Shown piece by piece: positions 36,872 through 46,918 of a stretch of 64,000 nt of DNA. Source of the DNA: Streptomyces wuyuanensis (GTDB lineage: Bacteria; Actinomycetota; Actinomycetes; Streptomycetales; Streptomycetaceae). A program made the translations under genes and the position numbers. The stretch covers positions 124,001 through 188,000 of the forward strand of contig NZ_FNHI01000011.1 of the NCBI RefSeq assembly GCF_900103455.1, given 5' to 3'. The stretch's first letter is position 1. The number at the start of each line of letters is the position of its first letter. The notes beneath the pieces were generated by a model. The model did not search any database. It was not told the origin of the DNA and saw nothing but the letters and a program-made list of their open reading frames with translations.

Positions 36872-37609
36872 GGAAGCGAGTTCCGCGGGGCCCACCCCGG
36901 CTCGACGGGCCAGCGCGACCGCCGCGAGGGTCGAGTGGACGCCGAGCTTCCCCAGTACGTTCTGCATATGGGTGCGCACGGTGTGCGGGGACAGGAAGAG
37001 CCGCTCCGCGACCGCCTTGCGACCCAGGCCGGCCACCATGCACCGCAGCACCTCCCGCTCGCGCGGGGTGAGGGACTCCACGAGCCGCTCGCTCTCGGTG
37101 CGGTGCTTGCGCGCGGCCGTGAGCTCCCGCAGCACGCCGGTGAGCAGCGCGGGAGGCAGATGCGTCTCGTCGCGCAGCACGCCACGGATCACGGTGAGCA
37201 GCCGCTGCAGCGAGCAGTCCTTGGCCACCCAGCCCGAGGCACCGGCCTGGAGCGCGAGCGCGGCCCGGCGCGGGTCGTCCTTCTCGGCGAGCACGACCGT
37301 GCGGACGGCGGGCCGTGCCGTACGGACCGCGGCGACCAGGGAGATCCCGTCGACGAAGCCGTCGCCGTAGTCGGGGACGGCACGCGCGACCACGGGGCCG
37401 CCCGGTGCCGTCGCGATCCCCAGATCTGCGTCGACCAGCATCACGTCGAATCTGCGCCCCTCGGCCGCCGCGCGCTCGAGGCAGCGCAGAGCGGCCGGGC
37501 CACTGCCCGCCGCGGCGACCTCGACGTCCGGCTCGGCGGCGAGTGCCGCGGCGAGGGACTCGGCGAAGATTCGGTGGTCGTCCACGACGAGGACCCGGAT
37601 ACGAACCAC
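36830..37609 (-). CDS. LuxR/NarL-type response regulator with an enlarged receiver loop
   Basis: The 259-residue product has a receiver domain (VLVVDDHRIFAESLAAAL; phospho-acceptor Asp in MLVDADLG; Lys in WVAKD) and a C-terminal LuxR HTH (LTPREREVLRCMVAGLGRKAVAERLFLSPHTVRTHMQNVLGKLGVHS). About 20 extra residues (GIATAPGGPVVARAVPDYGD) sit between the Asp and the next helix, and the usual Thr/Ser is Ala (VVLAEKDD). Start is uncertain: the GTG at 37609 fits a GGGGG element best; GTG 37615 and ATG 37645 are also in frame. No kinase gene is adjacent. Confidence 0.88.
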   Translation of the reverse strand: MVRIRVLVVDDHRIFAESLAAALAAEPDVEVAAAGSGPAALRCLERAAAEGRRFDVMLVDADLGIATAPGGPVVARAVPDYGDGFVDGISLVAAVRTARPAVRTVVLAEKDDPRRAALALQAGASGWVAKDCSLQRLLTVIRGVLRDETHLPPALLTGVLRELTAARKHRTESERLVESLTPREREVLRCMVAGLGRKAVAERLFLSPHTVRTHMQNVLGKLGVHSTLAAVALARRAGVGPAELASSAGDVVERGGQLA

Positions 37610-38270
37610 AGACACCCCCAGGCTGCGTTTTCCGGCGGAGGTCATGCATCGACGGGTACGGCGCCCGGTATAAGAGAGTGGGCCGTCACGGCCGCCGCCG
37701 CGATTGACCGCTACCCCGCCCCGGGCGTCGTACCCGACTGTCTCGCCCCCTGATCAGCACCGGCCCCCACCGGTGCACGTGCATCAGAGTACGGCCGGCG
37801 GCCGTGAGGGGAAGGGCATTTGCAGAACTGGTTGGACGCCGTGTTTAGGGTGTGCCGCATGTTTCGTTTTGAGACAGAAGTCGACAAAGAACGCCTCGGC
37901 CTGCTCGGTGAGAGGCTCGAGGCCGCCAACGCCCAGCGCTCACCGGCGATGCGCGCCCTGGCGGTGAGCACGCACAAGGACGAAGTCCCCCTGCAGGTCT
38001 GGGTGGTGGACGAGTCGACCGGCGAACTGGCCGCGGGCCTGACGGGCCGCACCTGGGCGCGTTGGCTCCATGTCGACCTGCTCTGGGTCGACGCCCGGCA
38101 CCGCGGCGCGGGCCTCGGCTCCCAGCTCCTGGCCGCGGCCGAACGCGAGGCCCGCCTCGGCCGCGGCTGCTCCTGGTCCCGCCTGGAGACGTGGGACTTC
38201 CAGGCACCCGGCTTCTACCGGAAGCACGGATACGAGATCGTCGGCCGGGTGCCCGACTACCCGCCGGGCG

Positions 38271-39526
<1,256 letters not shown>

Positions 39527-39530
<4 letters not shown>

Positions 39531-40492
39531 GCGCCGGCCCGCCGGGCGCGGGCGAAGTCCCAGGCGTCGGCGACGATCCCGGCGAGGTCCGGCCGCGACG
39601 GGGCCCAGCCGAGCCGTTCCTGTGCGGTGGCGGCGGAGGCCACGAGCACGGCCGGGTCGCCGGCGCGGCGCGCGGCCACGGTCTCCGGGACCGGATGGCC
39701 CGTGACCTTGCGGACGGTCTCGACGACCTCGCGGACCGAGAAGCCGTTGCCGTTGCCGAGGTTGCAGATCAGATGCTCTCCTGGGGTGATCGCGTCCATG
39801 GCGAGCAGATGGGCCTCGGCGAGGTCGGCGACATGGATGTAGTCCCGCACGCAGGTGCCGTCCGGTGTCGGGTAGTCGTCGCCGAAGACGGAGATCGTCT
39901 CGCGGGTGCCGAGCGCCACCTGGAGGACCAGCGGGATGAGGTGCGACTCGGGGTCGTGCCGCTCGCCGCAGTCGCCGTACGCGCCGGCGACGTTGAAGTA
40001 CCGCAGGGACGCCGCGGCCAGCCCGTGCGCGGCGCACTCGCCGCCGATCATGTGGTCGACGGCGAGTTTCGTCGCACCGTACGGGCTGGTCGGCGCGGTC
40101 GGGTCGGACTCGGTGATCGGTGTGGAGACCGGCTCGCCGTAGGCGGCCGCCGTGGAGGAGAAGACCAGCCGGCCGACCCCCGCGGAGCGCATCGCGGCGA
40201 GCAGCGCCATCGTCCCGCCGACGTTGTTCTCCCAGTACCTGCCGGGCTGTGCGACCGATTCGCCGACCTGCGAGAACGCGGCGAAGTGCAGGACGCCGTC
40301 GTACGAGGGCACCACATGGCGGGCGGCGTCCTGGACCCGGCCCTCGACGAAGGCGGCGCCTTCCGGCACGGCCTCGCGGAAGCCCGTGGACAGATCGTCG
40401 AGGACGGTGACCTCGTGCCCCGCCTCCAGCAGGTGCGCGGCAACCACGCTGCCGACATAGCCGGCTCCGCCCGTCACCAGGTACTTGCTCAC
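39527..40492 (-). CDS. galE: UDP-glucose 4-epimerase
   Basis: GalE interconverts UDP-galactose and UDP-glucose with bound NAD. The 321-residue product has the Rossmann motif VTGGAGYVGSVVAAHLLEAGHEVTVLDDLSTG, the catalytic Ser/Thr region VFSSTAAAYGEP and the YxxxK pair in SPYGATKLAVDHM. It ends with the GalE-typical GWAPSRPDLAGIVADAWDF. The GTG start overlaps the galT stop by 4 bases and its own stop overlaps the galK start by 4 bases. Confidence 0.96.
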
Positions 40493-41571
40493 TCGCTCGC
40501 CACCTCTCGCAGTCGCCGGGCCGCCTCCTCCGGCGGCACATCGTTGATGAACACGCTCATGCCGGACTCGGAACCGGCGAGGAACTTCAGCTTTCCGGAA
40601 GTCCGGCGAATGGTGAAAAGCTCGAGGTGCAGCGCGAAGTCCTCGCGCTCGCCACGCTCGCCACGCTCGTCACGCGTGCCGCCGTCGTGCGCGCCGCCGT
40701 TGAACGGTGCCTGGTGCCAGGCGGCGATGTACGGCGTCGGCGGCTGATCCGCACCGAAGATCCGGTCGAAGCGTCTCAAGAGTTCCAGGTAGACCTGTGG
40801 GAACTCTGTGCGCGCCTCCTCGTCGAGCGCCCGCAGGTCGGGCACCCGGCGGCGCGGGTAGAGGTGCACCTCGTAGGGCCAGTGCGCCGCGTACGGCACG
40901 AAGGCGACCCAGTGCTCGCCGGCCAGGACGACCCGAGCGGACTCCAGCTCGCTCGCGACGATGTCGTCGAAGAGGTTGCGGCCGGTGGCGGCGCGGTGTG
41001 CGGCGACGGAGCGCTGCATCAGGGCGGTCCGGGGGGTAACGAAGGGATACGCGTAGATCTGGCCGTGCGGATGTCCGAGCGTGACGCCGATCTCCGTGCC
41101 GCGGTTCTCGAAGCAGAACACTTGCTTGACCTGCGGACGCTCGGCCAGCTCGGCGGTGCGGTCGGTCCAGGCGTCCAGCACGAGCGCGGCCTGCTCCTCG
41201 GTGAGCGCGGCGAAGGAGGCGTCGTGGTCGGGGGTGAAGCAGACGACCTCGCAGCGGCCGTTGTCGCCCGTGAGGGAGGGGAAGCGGTTCTCGAACACGA
41301 CGACGTCGTAGTCGCTGTCCGGGATCTCGCTGAGTCGCCCCTCGCGGGACGGGCAGAGGGGGCATTCGCCGACGGGCGGGTGGTAGGTCCGGCCCTGTCG
41401 GTGCGAGGCGACGGCGACGGCGTCACCGAGGAGCGGGTCGTGCCGGATCTCCGACGTGGTGGCGGTCGCCTCCAGCGGCCTGCGGTCGACGGCGTCGCGG
41501 ACGACGTCGTCGCGGGAGTCGTAGTAGAGCAGCTCCCGGCCGTCGGCGAGCCTGGTGACCGTCTTCTTCAC
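40489..41571 (-). CDS. galT: galactose-1-phosphate uridylyltransferase
   Basis: GalT exchanges UMP between UDP-glucose and galactose 1-phosphate. The 360-residue product has the zinc-site region GECPLCPS, the active-site HPHGQIYAYPF with the nucleophilic His, and AAWHQAPFNGG with LHLELFTIRR near the end. The GTG at 41571 (MKKTVTRLADGRELLYYD) follows GGAGGC. It starts the galT-galE-galK operon, all three joined by 4-base overlaps. Confidence 0.96.
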   Translation of the reverse strand: MKKTVTRLADGRELLYYDSRDDVVRDAVDRRPLEATATTSEIRHDPLLGDAVAVASHRQGRTYHPPVGECPLCPSREGRLSEIPDSDYDVVVFENRFPSLTGDNGRCEVVCFTPDHDASFAALTEEQAALVLDAWTDRTAELAERPQVKQVFCFENRGTEIGVTLGHPHGQIYAYPFVTPRTALMQRSVAAHRAATGRNLFDDIVASELESARVVLAGEHWVAFVPYAAHWPYEVHLYPRRRVPDLRALDEEARTEFPQVYLELLRRFDRIFGADQPPTPYIAAWHQAPFNGGAHDGGTRDERGERGEREDFALHLELFTIRRTSGKLKFLAGSESGMSVFINDVPPEEAARRLREVASE

Positions 41572-41940
41572 GCGGAGCGCCTCCGTGACTCCCACCCACA
41601 CCAAACATAACCGCACACAACAAATCATGAGCCAACAGGGCCGTCAACAGCGAGGTGAGCGGTTTCGTTGGACTGACGTGGTGGCCCTGCGCGGGCAAGC
41701 CAGAAGCGGGCTGGGCCTGCCGGACGTCTCCCGGCAGGCCCGGCCCGTGGGGGTGGAAGGTCCGGAGGACCCCGGGGGCGAATCGCGCGCCTTGCCCAAG
41801 GCCGCGCGACCCGAACGCCACACAGGCGCGGCACACGAACACCTGCAACCCGAAGCGGCGCGCGGCCCGAAGCGCCGCCGGCCCGAACGCCGCGCGGCGC
41901 GCGAGTGCCGTGCGGCGCCCGGCGCGAGTGCCGTGCGCTC
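41572..41940. other. galT upstream region and tail of the adjacent regulator unit
   Basis: About 369 bases. The part next to galT (41572-41640) is less GC-rich (CACACAACAAATCATGAGCC) and probably holds the gal promoter. Further right is a hairpin at 41713-41741, then low-complexity sequence with repeated GAGTGCCGTGCG words near 41900-41940. I see no gene. Confidence 0.5.
41713..41741. terminator. hairpin downstream of the Asp-less regulator gene
   Basis: A perfect 11-base stem (41713-41723 and 41731-41741) with loop ACGTCTC. It lies about 200 bases past the stop of the minus-strand regulator gene and before the gal promoter region, so it may insulate the two units. Confidence 0.55.
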
Positions 41941-42642
41941 TCAGTCGGCGTCGCGGTCCGGAGCCGGGAGTGGCGGGTGGTTCGCCGCGTGGTCGAGGAG
42001 GCCCGTGCGCGCCGCGAGGGCCGCGGCCTCCAGCCTGGAGCCGACGCCCAGTTTCATCAGCACCCGCTGGACGTGTGTGCGGGCGGTACTGGGGGCGATG
42101 CCCATGCCCGCCGCGATGAGCCGGGTGTCCTCGCCTTCGGCGACACGGACGAGCACCTCCACCTCGCGGGGTGTGAGCATGCGCAACAGGCGCCTGCCCT
42201 CGTCGTCCGGCTGCGCCGCCGGGTTGAGGAGGTCGGTGAACGCGCCCTGCAACAGCTGCGGCGCCACCGCCGCCTCGCCCGCCCGCGCCTTGGCCATCGC
42301 CCGCTCGACGCCCTCGATCCGTTCGTCGTGGCGCACATAGCCAGACGCGCCGGCCGCGAAGGCCGCCGCTATCCCGCGCGGCGACGGCACGGGGCCGAGG
42401 ACCACCACGGCGACCTGCGGCCGCTCCCGCTTGATCCGCACGATGGGATCGAACGCGCCGGGCTCCGCCGGTGCCGCCGTCCCGAGCAGGCACACTTCGG
42501 GCGCCCTGCTCACCACCAGATCGGCCGCGCCTGCCGTCGGCGCCGCCGCCGCGAGCACCCGGTGCCCGCGGAGTTTCAGCGCGGAAGCCAGCGCTTCCGC
42601 CAGCAATCGGTGGTCGTCGACCACCATGAGCCGCACACCCAT
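41941..42642 (-). CDS. LuxR-type regulator with an aspartate-less receiver domain
   Basis: The 233-residue product has a response-regulator layout: receiver start VRLMVVDDHRLLAEALASAL and a C-terminal LuxR HTH (LTPREVEVLVRVAEGEDTRLIAAGMGIAPSTARTHVQRVLMKLGVGS). The phospho-acceptor position, normally LLDxxLP, reads VCLLGTAAP with Gly in place of Asp, and the conserved Lys is Arg (GYVRHDE). So ordinary phosphorelay control is not expected; such regulators can bind ligands or act constitutively. ATG at 42642 follows GGGGGG; an ATG 15 bases upstream is in frame. No kinase gene is near. Confidence 0.88.
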   Translation of the reverse strand: MGVRLMVVDDHRLLAEALASALKLRGHRVLAAAAPTAGAADLVVSRAPEVCLLGTAAPAEPGAFDPIVRIKRERPQVAVVVLGPVPSPRGIAAAFAAGASGYVRHDERIEGVERAMAKARAGEAAVAPQLLQGAFTDLLNPAAQPDDEGRRLLRMLTPREVEVLVRVAEGEDTRLIAAGMGIAPSTARTHVQRVLMKLGVGSRLEAAALAARTGLLDHAANHPPLPAPDRDAD

Positions 42643-42849
42643 CGAGCAACCCCCCATACCCCTGGAGTCGGCCCCCCGCCCCCAGCACTACTGACCCGGC
42701 AAGCTACACGCTTGTTCGACGTCGCGCTGCCCTACGCATCAGAAATCCCTCGGATCGGCGAAATGCGCGCTGTTCGGGGCAAGTTGGCGAACGACGGAGG
42801 TCCCCCGCCCGGTGCCGGCGGGGGACCTCGTCACTCGAGTCCCGGTGGT

Positions 42850-44754
42850 TCAGTTCGTGCTCAGGGAGAGCACCAGGTACTCCTGTCGCGAAGTCGATCC
42901 GCTCCGCTTGCTGAGCATCGTCTCGGACATGAACAGCCGTCCGTTGGTGTAAAGGATCTCCGAGTAGTCCTCGCTGAAGCCGGACTCCGCCTCGCGCACC
43001 GCCTCGTCGGACGGGATCTCCAGCAGCACCGTCTGCTTGAAGGTTCCGCCGTCGATGCTGACGATCTGGCCGCCCTTGTCGTACGGAGGCCGCTTGTACG
43101 CGATGATGTTGCCGCCGTCCATGCGCAGCGGCGAGATCGTGTACCGGTCTCCGGCCTCCGCCTTCTCGGCGGTCGGCTTGCCCGTGGTCAGGTCGAACGA
43201 CACGATCTCGTTGGTGTCGCCGTACTCCCCGGCGCCCTCGTGCTCCTCGGTGGGCAGATAGAGGCGGTTGTCGCCGACGGCGACGTGCCGGCAGGTCTCG
43301 ACCTCGGTGGAGCCGCAGCGCGCGGCGAACCGGTCCGCGTCGGCCGAGATCTTGACCTTCAGCTTGCCGGTCTTCTCGTCGACGACGAAGAAGTCCGAGA
43401 TGCCGCTGCCGTCCCCGGCCGTGTCGCCCACGTCGGCGGCGACCACGAGGGGCTTGGTGGACACGATGCTCGCGTACTCCACGCCCGTGGGCATCTTGAA
43501 CGAGGAGACCGGCGCGCCGGTCTGCGCGTTCAGGGACTGGATGACGACGTACTGGCTTCCGTAGGCGCCGCACTTGCGGGCGGCGACGAGGGCGGGACCG
43601 CCGCCGTAGCCCATGTCGTAGCAGTTCTCGGCGTTGACCTGGGGCTTCCACCGGACCGCACCGGTGGCGAGGTCGAAGGCCGCACCGCCGTCGGTGCCGC
43701 CCGCGGCGACGGTGCCGCCGCTGAGGGTGACCTCGTTGAAGCGGGCCTTCTCGTCGCCCGATCCCGTGGCCGACTTGCTCCACAGCAGCTTGCCGGTGCT
43801 GAGGTCGATCGCGCCGACCTCGCTGCACTTCTCGTAGTTCCGCGGGGGCTTGCGCTTGGCGGGCTCGAAGGCGATGGCCGTCTTGTGGTCCGCCGTCGCG
43901 TGGCGGGACGCGGCGCACACCTGACCGGGAAGCGGAAGGGTCCACTTCACCGTGCCCGTGGCGAGGTCGTAGCCGACGACGGAGTTGATGCCGGTCTTGA
44001 CGTACAGCGAGTCCGTGACCCACGAACCGCTCACGTCGGTGACGTCGGTGACCTTCGGCTGCGGCAGCTGGAAGGCCACCTTGGCCGCCGGGTTGGAGGG
44101 CGCCTTCTCCTTGCCGCCGCCGAGGGCCTTCTCCTTGCCGCCGTCCGCGCCCTGGCTGGAGCCCTTGGCGTTGTCGTCCTTGCCGTCGTCGCCCTTGGTG
44201 GCGGCGAACCAGACGCCCGCACCGATGATCAGCACCACGGCGACGACCGCGGCGATGATGATCTGGGCCTGGGTGCTCAGCTTCTTGCCGCCGCCCGGGC
44301 CGCCGGGCTGCTGACCGTACTGCGGCGGCACGGGCTGCCCCGGGTAGCCGTAGCCGTAGGGCTGCTGGCCCATCGGCTGCGTCGGCTGGCCGGGCGGGGT
44401 CTGGGGGTAGCCGTAACCTGCGGGCTGGCCGGGCGGGGTCTGCGGATAGCCGTAGCCGGGCTGCTGGCCCGGCGGGGTCTGCGGATAGCCGTAGCCGGGC
44501 TGCTGCGGCGGCGGGGTGGGCGCACCGAAGCCGCCCGGAGCGGGGGTCCCCCCGGCGACGCCGGGAGGATCCTGCGGCGCGCCGAAGCCGCCCTGCGGGG
44601 GCTGGCCCGGCGACTGGTTCGGCTGCTGCGGCGGCTGGTTCGGGGACTGACCCGGCTGCTGCTGCGGCGGCTGCTCACCAGGCTGGTTCGGCTGCTGCGG
44701 CTGCGGTTGCGGCTGCTCGCCAGGCTGGTTCGGGGGCTGGGGTGGTTGCGTCAT
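42850..44754 (-). CDS. membrane-anchored PQQ-type beta-propeller protein, paralog A
   Basis: The 634-residue protein begins with about 155 Pro/Gln/Gly-rich residues containing PQTPPGQQPGYGY repeats, then one transmembrane helix (AQIIIAAVVAVVLIIGAGVWF), a Lys/Gly/Asp-rich spacer, and an exterior domain of PQQ-like beta-propeller blades (VVGYDLATGTVKWTLPLPG, GAIDLSTGKLLWSK, AAFDLATGAVRWKP, VSFDLTTGKPTAEK). Several Cys pairs occur in the blades. PQQ itself need not be bound; such proteins often act as scaffolds. The Pro-rich interior tail could interact with other proteins. It lies 79 bases after its paralog on the same strand and may be in one operon. Confidence 0.85.
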   Translation of the reverse strand: MTQPPQPPNQPGEQPQPQPQQPNQPGEQPPQQQPGQSPNQPPQQPNQSPGQPPQGGFGAPQDPPGVAGGTPAPGGFGAPTPPPQQPGYGYPQTPPGQQPGYGYPQTPPGQPAGYGYPQTPPGQPTQPMGQQPYGYGYPGQPVPPQYGQQPGGPGGGKKLSTQAQIIIAAVVAVVLIIGAGVWFAATKGDDGKDDNAKGSSQGADGGKEKALGGGKEKAPSNPAAKVAFQLPQPKVTDVTDVSGSWVTDSLYVKTGINSVVGYDLATGTVKWTLPLPGQVCAASRHATADHKTAIAFEPAKRKPPRNYEKCSEVGAIDLSTGKLLWSKSATGSGDEKARFNEVTLSGGTVAAGGTDGGAAFDLATGAVRWKPQVNAENCYDMGYGGGPALVAARKCGAYGSQYVVIQSLNAQTGAPVSSFKMPTGVEYASIVSTKPLVVAADVGDTAGDGSGISDFFVVDEKTGKLKVKISADADRFAARCGSTEVETCRHVAVGDNRLYLPTEEHEGAGEYGDTNEIVSFDLTTGKPTAEKAEAGDRYTISPLRMDGGNIIAYKRPPYDKGGQIVSIDGGTFKQTVLLEIPSDEAVREAESGFSEDYSEILYTNGRLFMSETMLSKRSGSTSRQEYLVLSLSTN

Positions 44755-44833
44755 GCCTGCATACCTCTGGGGGGATGTGAGAAGGAAACGAGTCGTTCCG
44801 GTGGTCCGGTTCGGGGCGTCCGGCCGGACGCGG

Positions 44834-46687
44834 TCACTTCCCGAAGGCCATCATCGTCTTGGTCTCCTTCTCCTCCTCGTCGTTGCTCGCGCTGACCCGG
44901 CCGCTCGCGATGACGAACCGGCCGTCGTGGTAGGCGAGCTTGGGGCTCCAGAAGGTGCGCTCGATCGAGGACGTCGACGCGGGGTTCTGCAGCAGCACGG
45001 TGGGCTTGCCGCCGGTCGGCGCGAGTGTCGCGACGGCGCCGCCCGAGTCGTACTTCGGCTCCAGGTACAGCAGGACGTTCGAGCCCTCCATGCGGAGGGG
45101 GATCATCATCTGCTCGGCGGGGGCGTCCGCACGCCACTTGCGCTTGCCGGTGTTGAGGTCGAACGCCACGACGGCGTTGGTACGGGCCGTGCCGCCTTCC
45201 TTGGGCTCCGTCGCCATGTAGAAGGTGTTGGCGTCGGCGGCGACGCCGACACAGCCCTCGAGGATCTCACCGAAGACGACGAAGCCGCCACCGCAGCGCG
45301 GCTGGTAGCGGTCCGTGCCGCCGTCGATCTGCGAGCGCAGCGTGCCGTTGGCGTTGAGCGCGACGACGCTCCACTTCTTCTGGTCGGGCTGCGACATCGA
45401 GACGACCAGGGGGCTGACCGAATAGACCTTGTCCACCTGCCAGTTGACCGGGAGCTTGTACGTCCACCTGGCCTTGCCGGTGGTCGGGTCGAGCTCCTGG
45501 AGCTGCTCCTGGGTCTTGTCGTAGTCGCCGGTCCGGCACGTCTCGGCGGCGATCAGCTTCGGGCCGCCGGCGAACGCCTGCGGCTGGCAGTTCCCCGGCA
45601 GCTTGCCGAAGAGCGGTGAGCCGTCGCTGATCCGGAACGCCTCGCCGTTGCCCGTGCGGGCGGCGGTCACGGTGTTGCCGCTGATCGCCAGGGTGAGGCT
45701 GGACAGCAGGTCGAAGGCGCCCTTCTTGGTGATCGTCTTCTTCCAGCCGGCCTTGCCGGTCTTGAGGTCGACGAGCTGCAGCTGGGTGCAGTTGGCCTTG
45801 TTGCTCGTCCCGTCCTTGTAGGCGATGACGAGCTTGCCGTCGTCGGTGCCGCGGACGGGCGCCGCGCACAGCTCGGCGGGCAGCGGCAGGCTCCACTTCT
45901 TGCTGCCGTCCCCGGCCGAGTAGCCCGCGACCTCCTTGTACATGCCCTTGACGACGATGTCGCCGGCGAACCACGGGCCGTACACCTCGGCGCCGTTGCG
46001 CGGCAGGTCGACGTCGTTCTTGGCCAGCCAGAGCACCTTGGACTCGCCGTCCTTGCGGCCGGCGTTGAGGTCGTCCACCTCCTTGCGTCCGGTGCCGCTG
46101 CCGTCGCCCTGGTCCACCGACTCGGAGCCGGTCGGCTGCGGGCCGCTGGTCTGCGTGGCGTCGGGCCTGGGGTCGTCCTCACCACCGCTGAGCGCGAACC
46201 AGGTGCCGCCGCCGATGACGAGGAGCGCCGCCACGGCCGCGCCGATGATCGCGGCGGGCTTGCCCTTGAAGAAGTTGCCGCTGCCACCGCCCGGAGGGGG
46301 CGGGACGGGCGCGCCCGGGTACTGAGGCTGGGTGGGGTGGGCGCCGTACGGGCCGGGCTGCTGGGCGTAGGGACCGGGCTGGCCGTACGGGCCGGGCTGC
46401 TGGGCGTACGGACCGGGCTGGCCGTACGGGCCCGGCTGACCGGGAGCCTGCTGCGGGTAGCCGTACCCCGGCTGCGGAGCCGTCTGCGGGTAGCCGTACC
46501 CGGGCTGCGCGTCCTGCGGCGGGCCGGCGGGCTGCGCCGGAGGGGTCTGCGGCGGTACCGGCGGTGCCTGCGGCGGCGTGGGCGGCATCTGCGGCGGCTG
46601 CGCGGGCTGCTGGGGAGTGCCCTGCTGAGGCTCCTGCGGAGACCCGGAGCCTCCCTGCGGCGGTTGCTGGCTGGGCGGCTGAGTCAT
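44834..46687 (-). CDS. membrane-anchored PQQ-type beta-propeller protein, paralog B
   Basis: This 617-residue protein has the same plan as its neighbour: an interior Pro/Gln/Gly/Tyr-rich tail (QQPGPYGQPGPYA repeats), one helix (AAIIGAAVAALLVIGGGTWFALSGG), and an exterior beta-propeller with PQQ-type blades (VAGYSAGDGSKKWSLPLP, VDLKTGKAGWKKT, DLNTGKRKWRADAP). The paired layout shows a tandem gene duplication. The ATG at 46687 (MTQPPSQQPP) follows GGGGGAAGAG. Its start MTQPP also begins the paralog. Function unknown; export of a folded propeller by a single signal-anchor helix is expected. Confidence 0.85.
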   Translation of the reverse strand: MTQPPSQQPPQGGSGSPQEPQQGTPQQPAQPPQMPPTPPQAPPVPPQTPPAQPAGPPQDAQPGYGYPQTAPQPGYGYPQQAPGQPGPYGQPGPYAQQPGPYGQPGPYAQQPGPYGAHPTQPQYPGAPVPPPPGGGSGNFFKGKPAAIIGAAVAALLVIGGGTWFALSGGEDDPRPDATQTSGPQPTGSESVDQGDGSGTGRKEVDDLNAGRKDGESKVLWLAKNDVDLPRNGAEVYGPWFAGDIVVKGMYKEVAGYSAGDGSKKWSLPLPAELCAAPVRGTDDGKLVIAYKDGTSNKANCTQLQLVDLKTGKAGWKKTITKKGAFDLLSSLTLAISGNTVTAARTGNGEAFRISDGSPLFGKLPGNCQPQAFAGGPKLIAAETCRTGDYDKTQEQLQELDPTTGKARWTYKLPVNWQVDKVYSVSPLVVSMSQPDQKKWSVVALNANGTLRSQIDGGTDRYQPRCGGGFVVFGEILEGCVGVAADANTFYMATEPKEGGTARTNAVVAFDLNTGKRKWRADAPAEQMMIPLRMEGSNVLLYLEPKYDSGGAVATLAPTGGKPTVLLQNPASTSSIERTFWSPKLAYHDGRFVIASGRVSASNDEEEKETKTMMAFGK

Positions 46688-46918
46688 CAGCTCTTCCCCC
46701 TTCGTGCGGCCCGCTGCCCGACCGGCCTCCCCCGCGTTTTCCTCGGGCATGTGCCTTTGGAATGGAGCGAATCGGACATGGATTCCGCAACGTCACTTCA
46801 GTCGAGCGGGGCTTCTTTCTATCACCCGGGCCATGTCAAGAGGCGGCCCGGTCCGCCCCTGTACCCAAGGGAGAACCGGGCCGTGATGCCGTTGTTACGC
46901 GACCGGCGCGCGCCGCCG

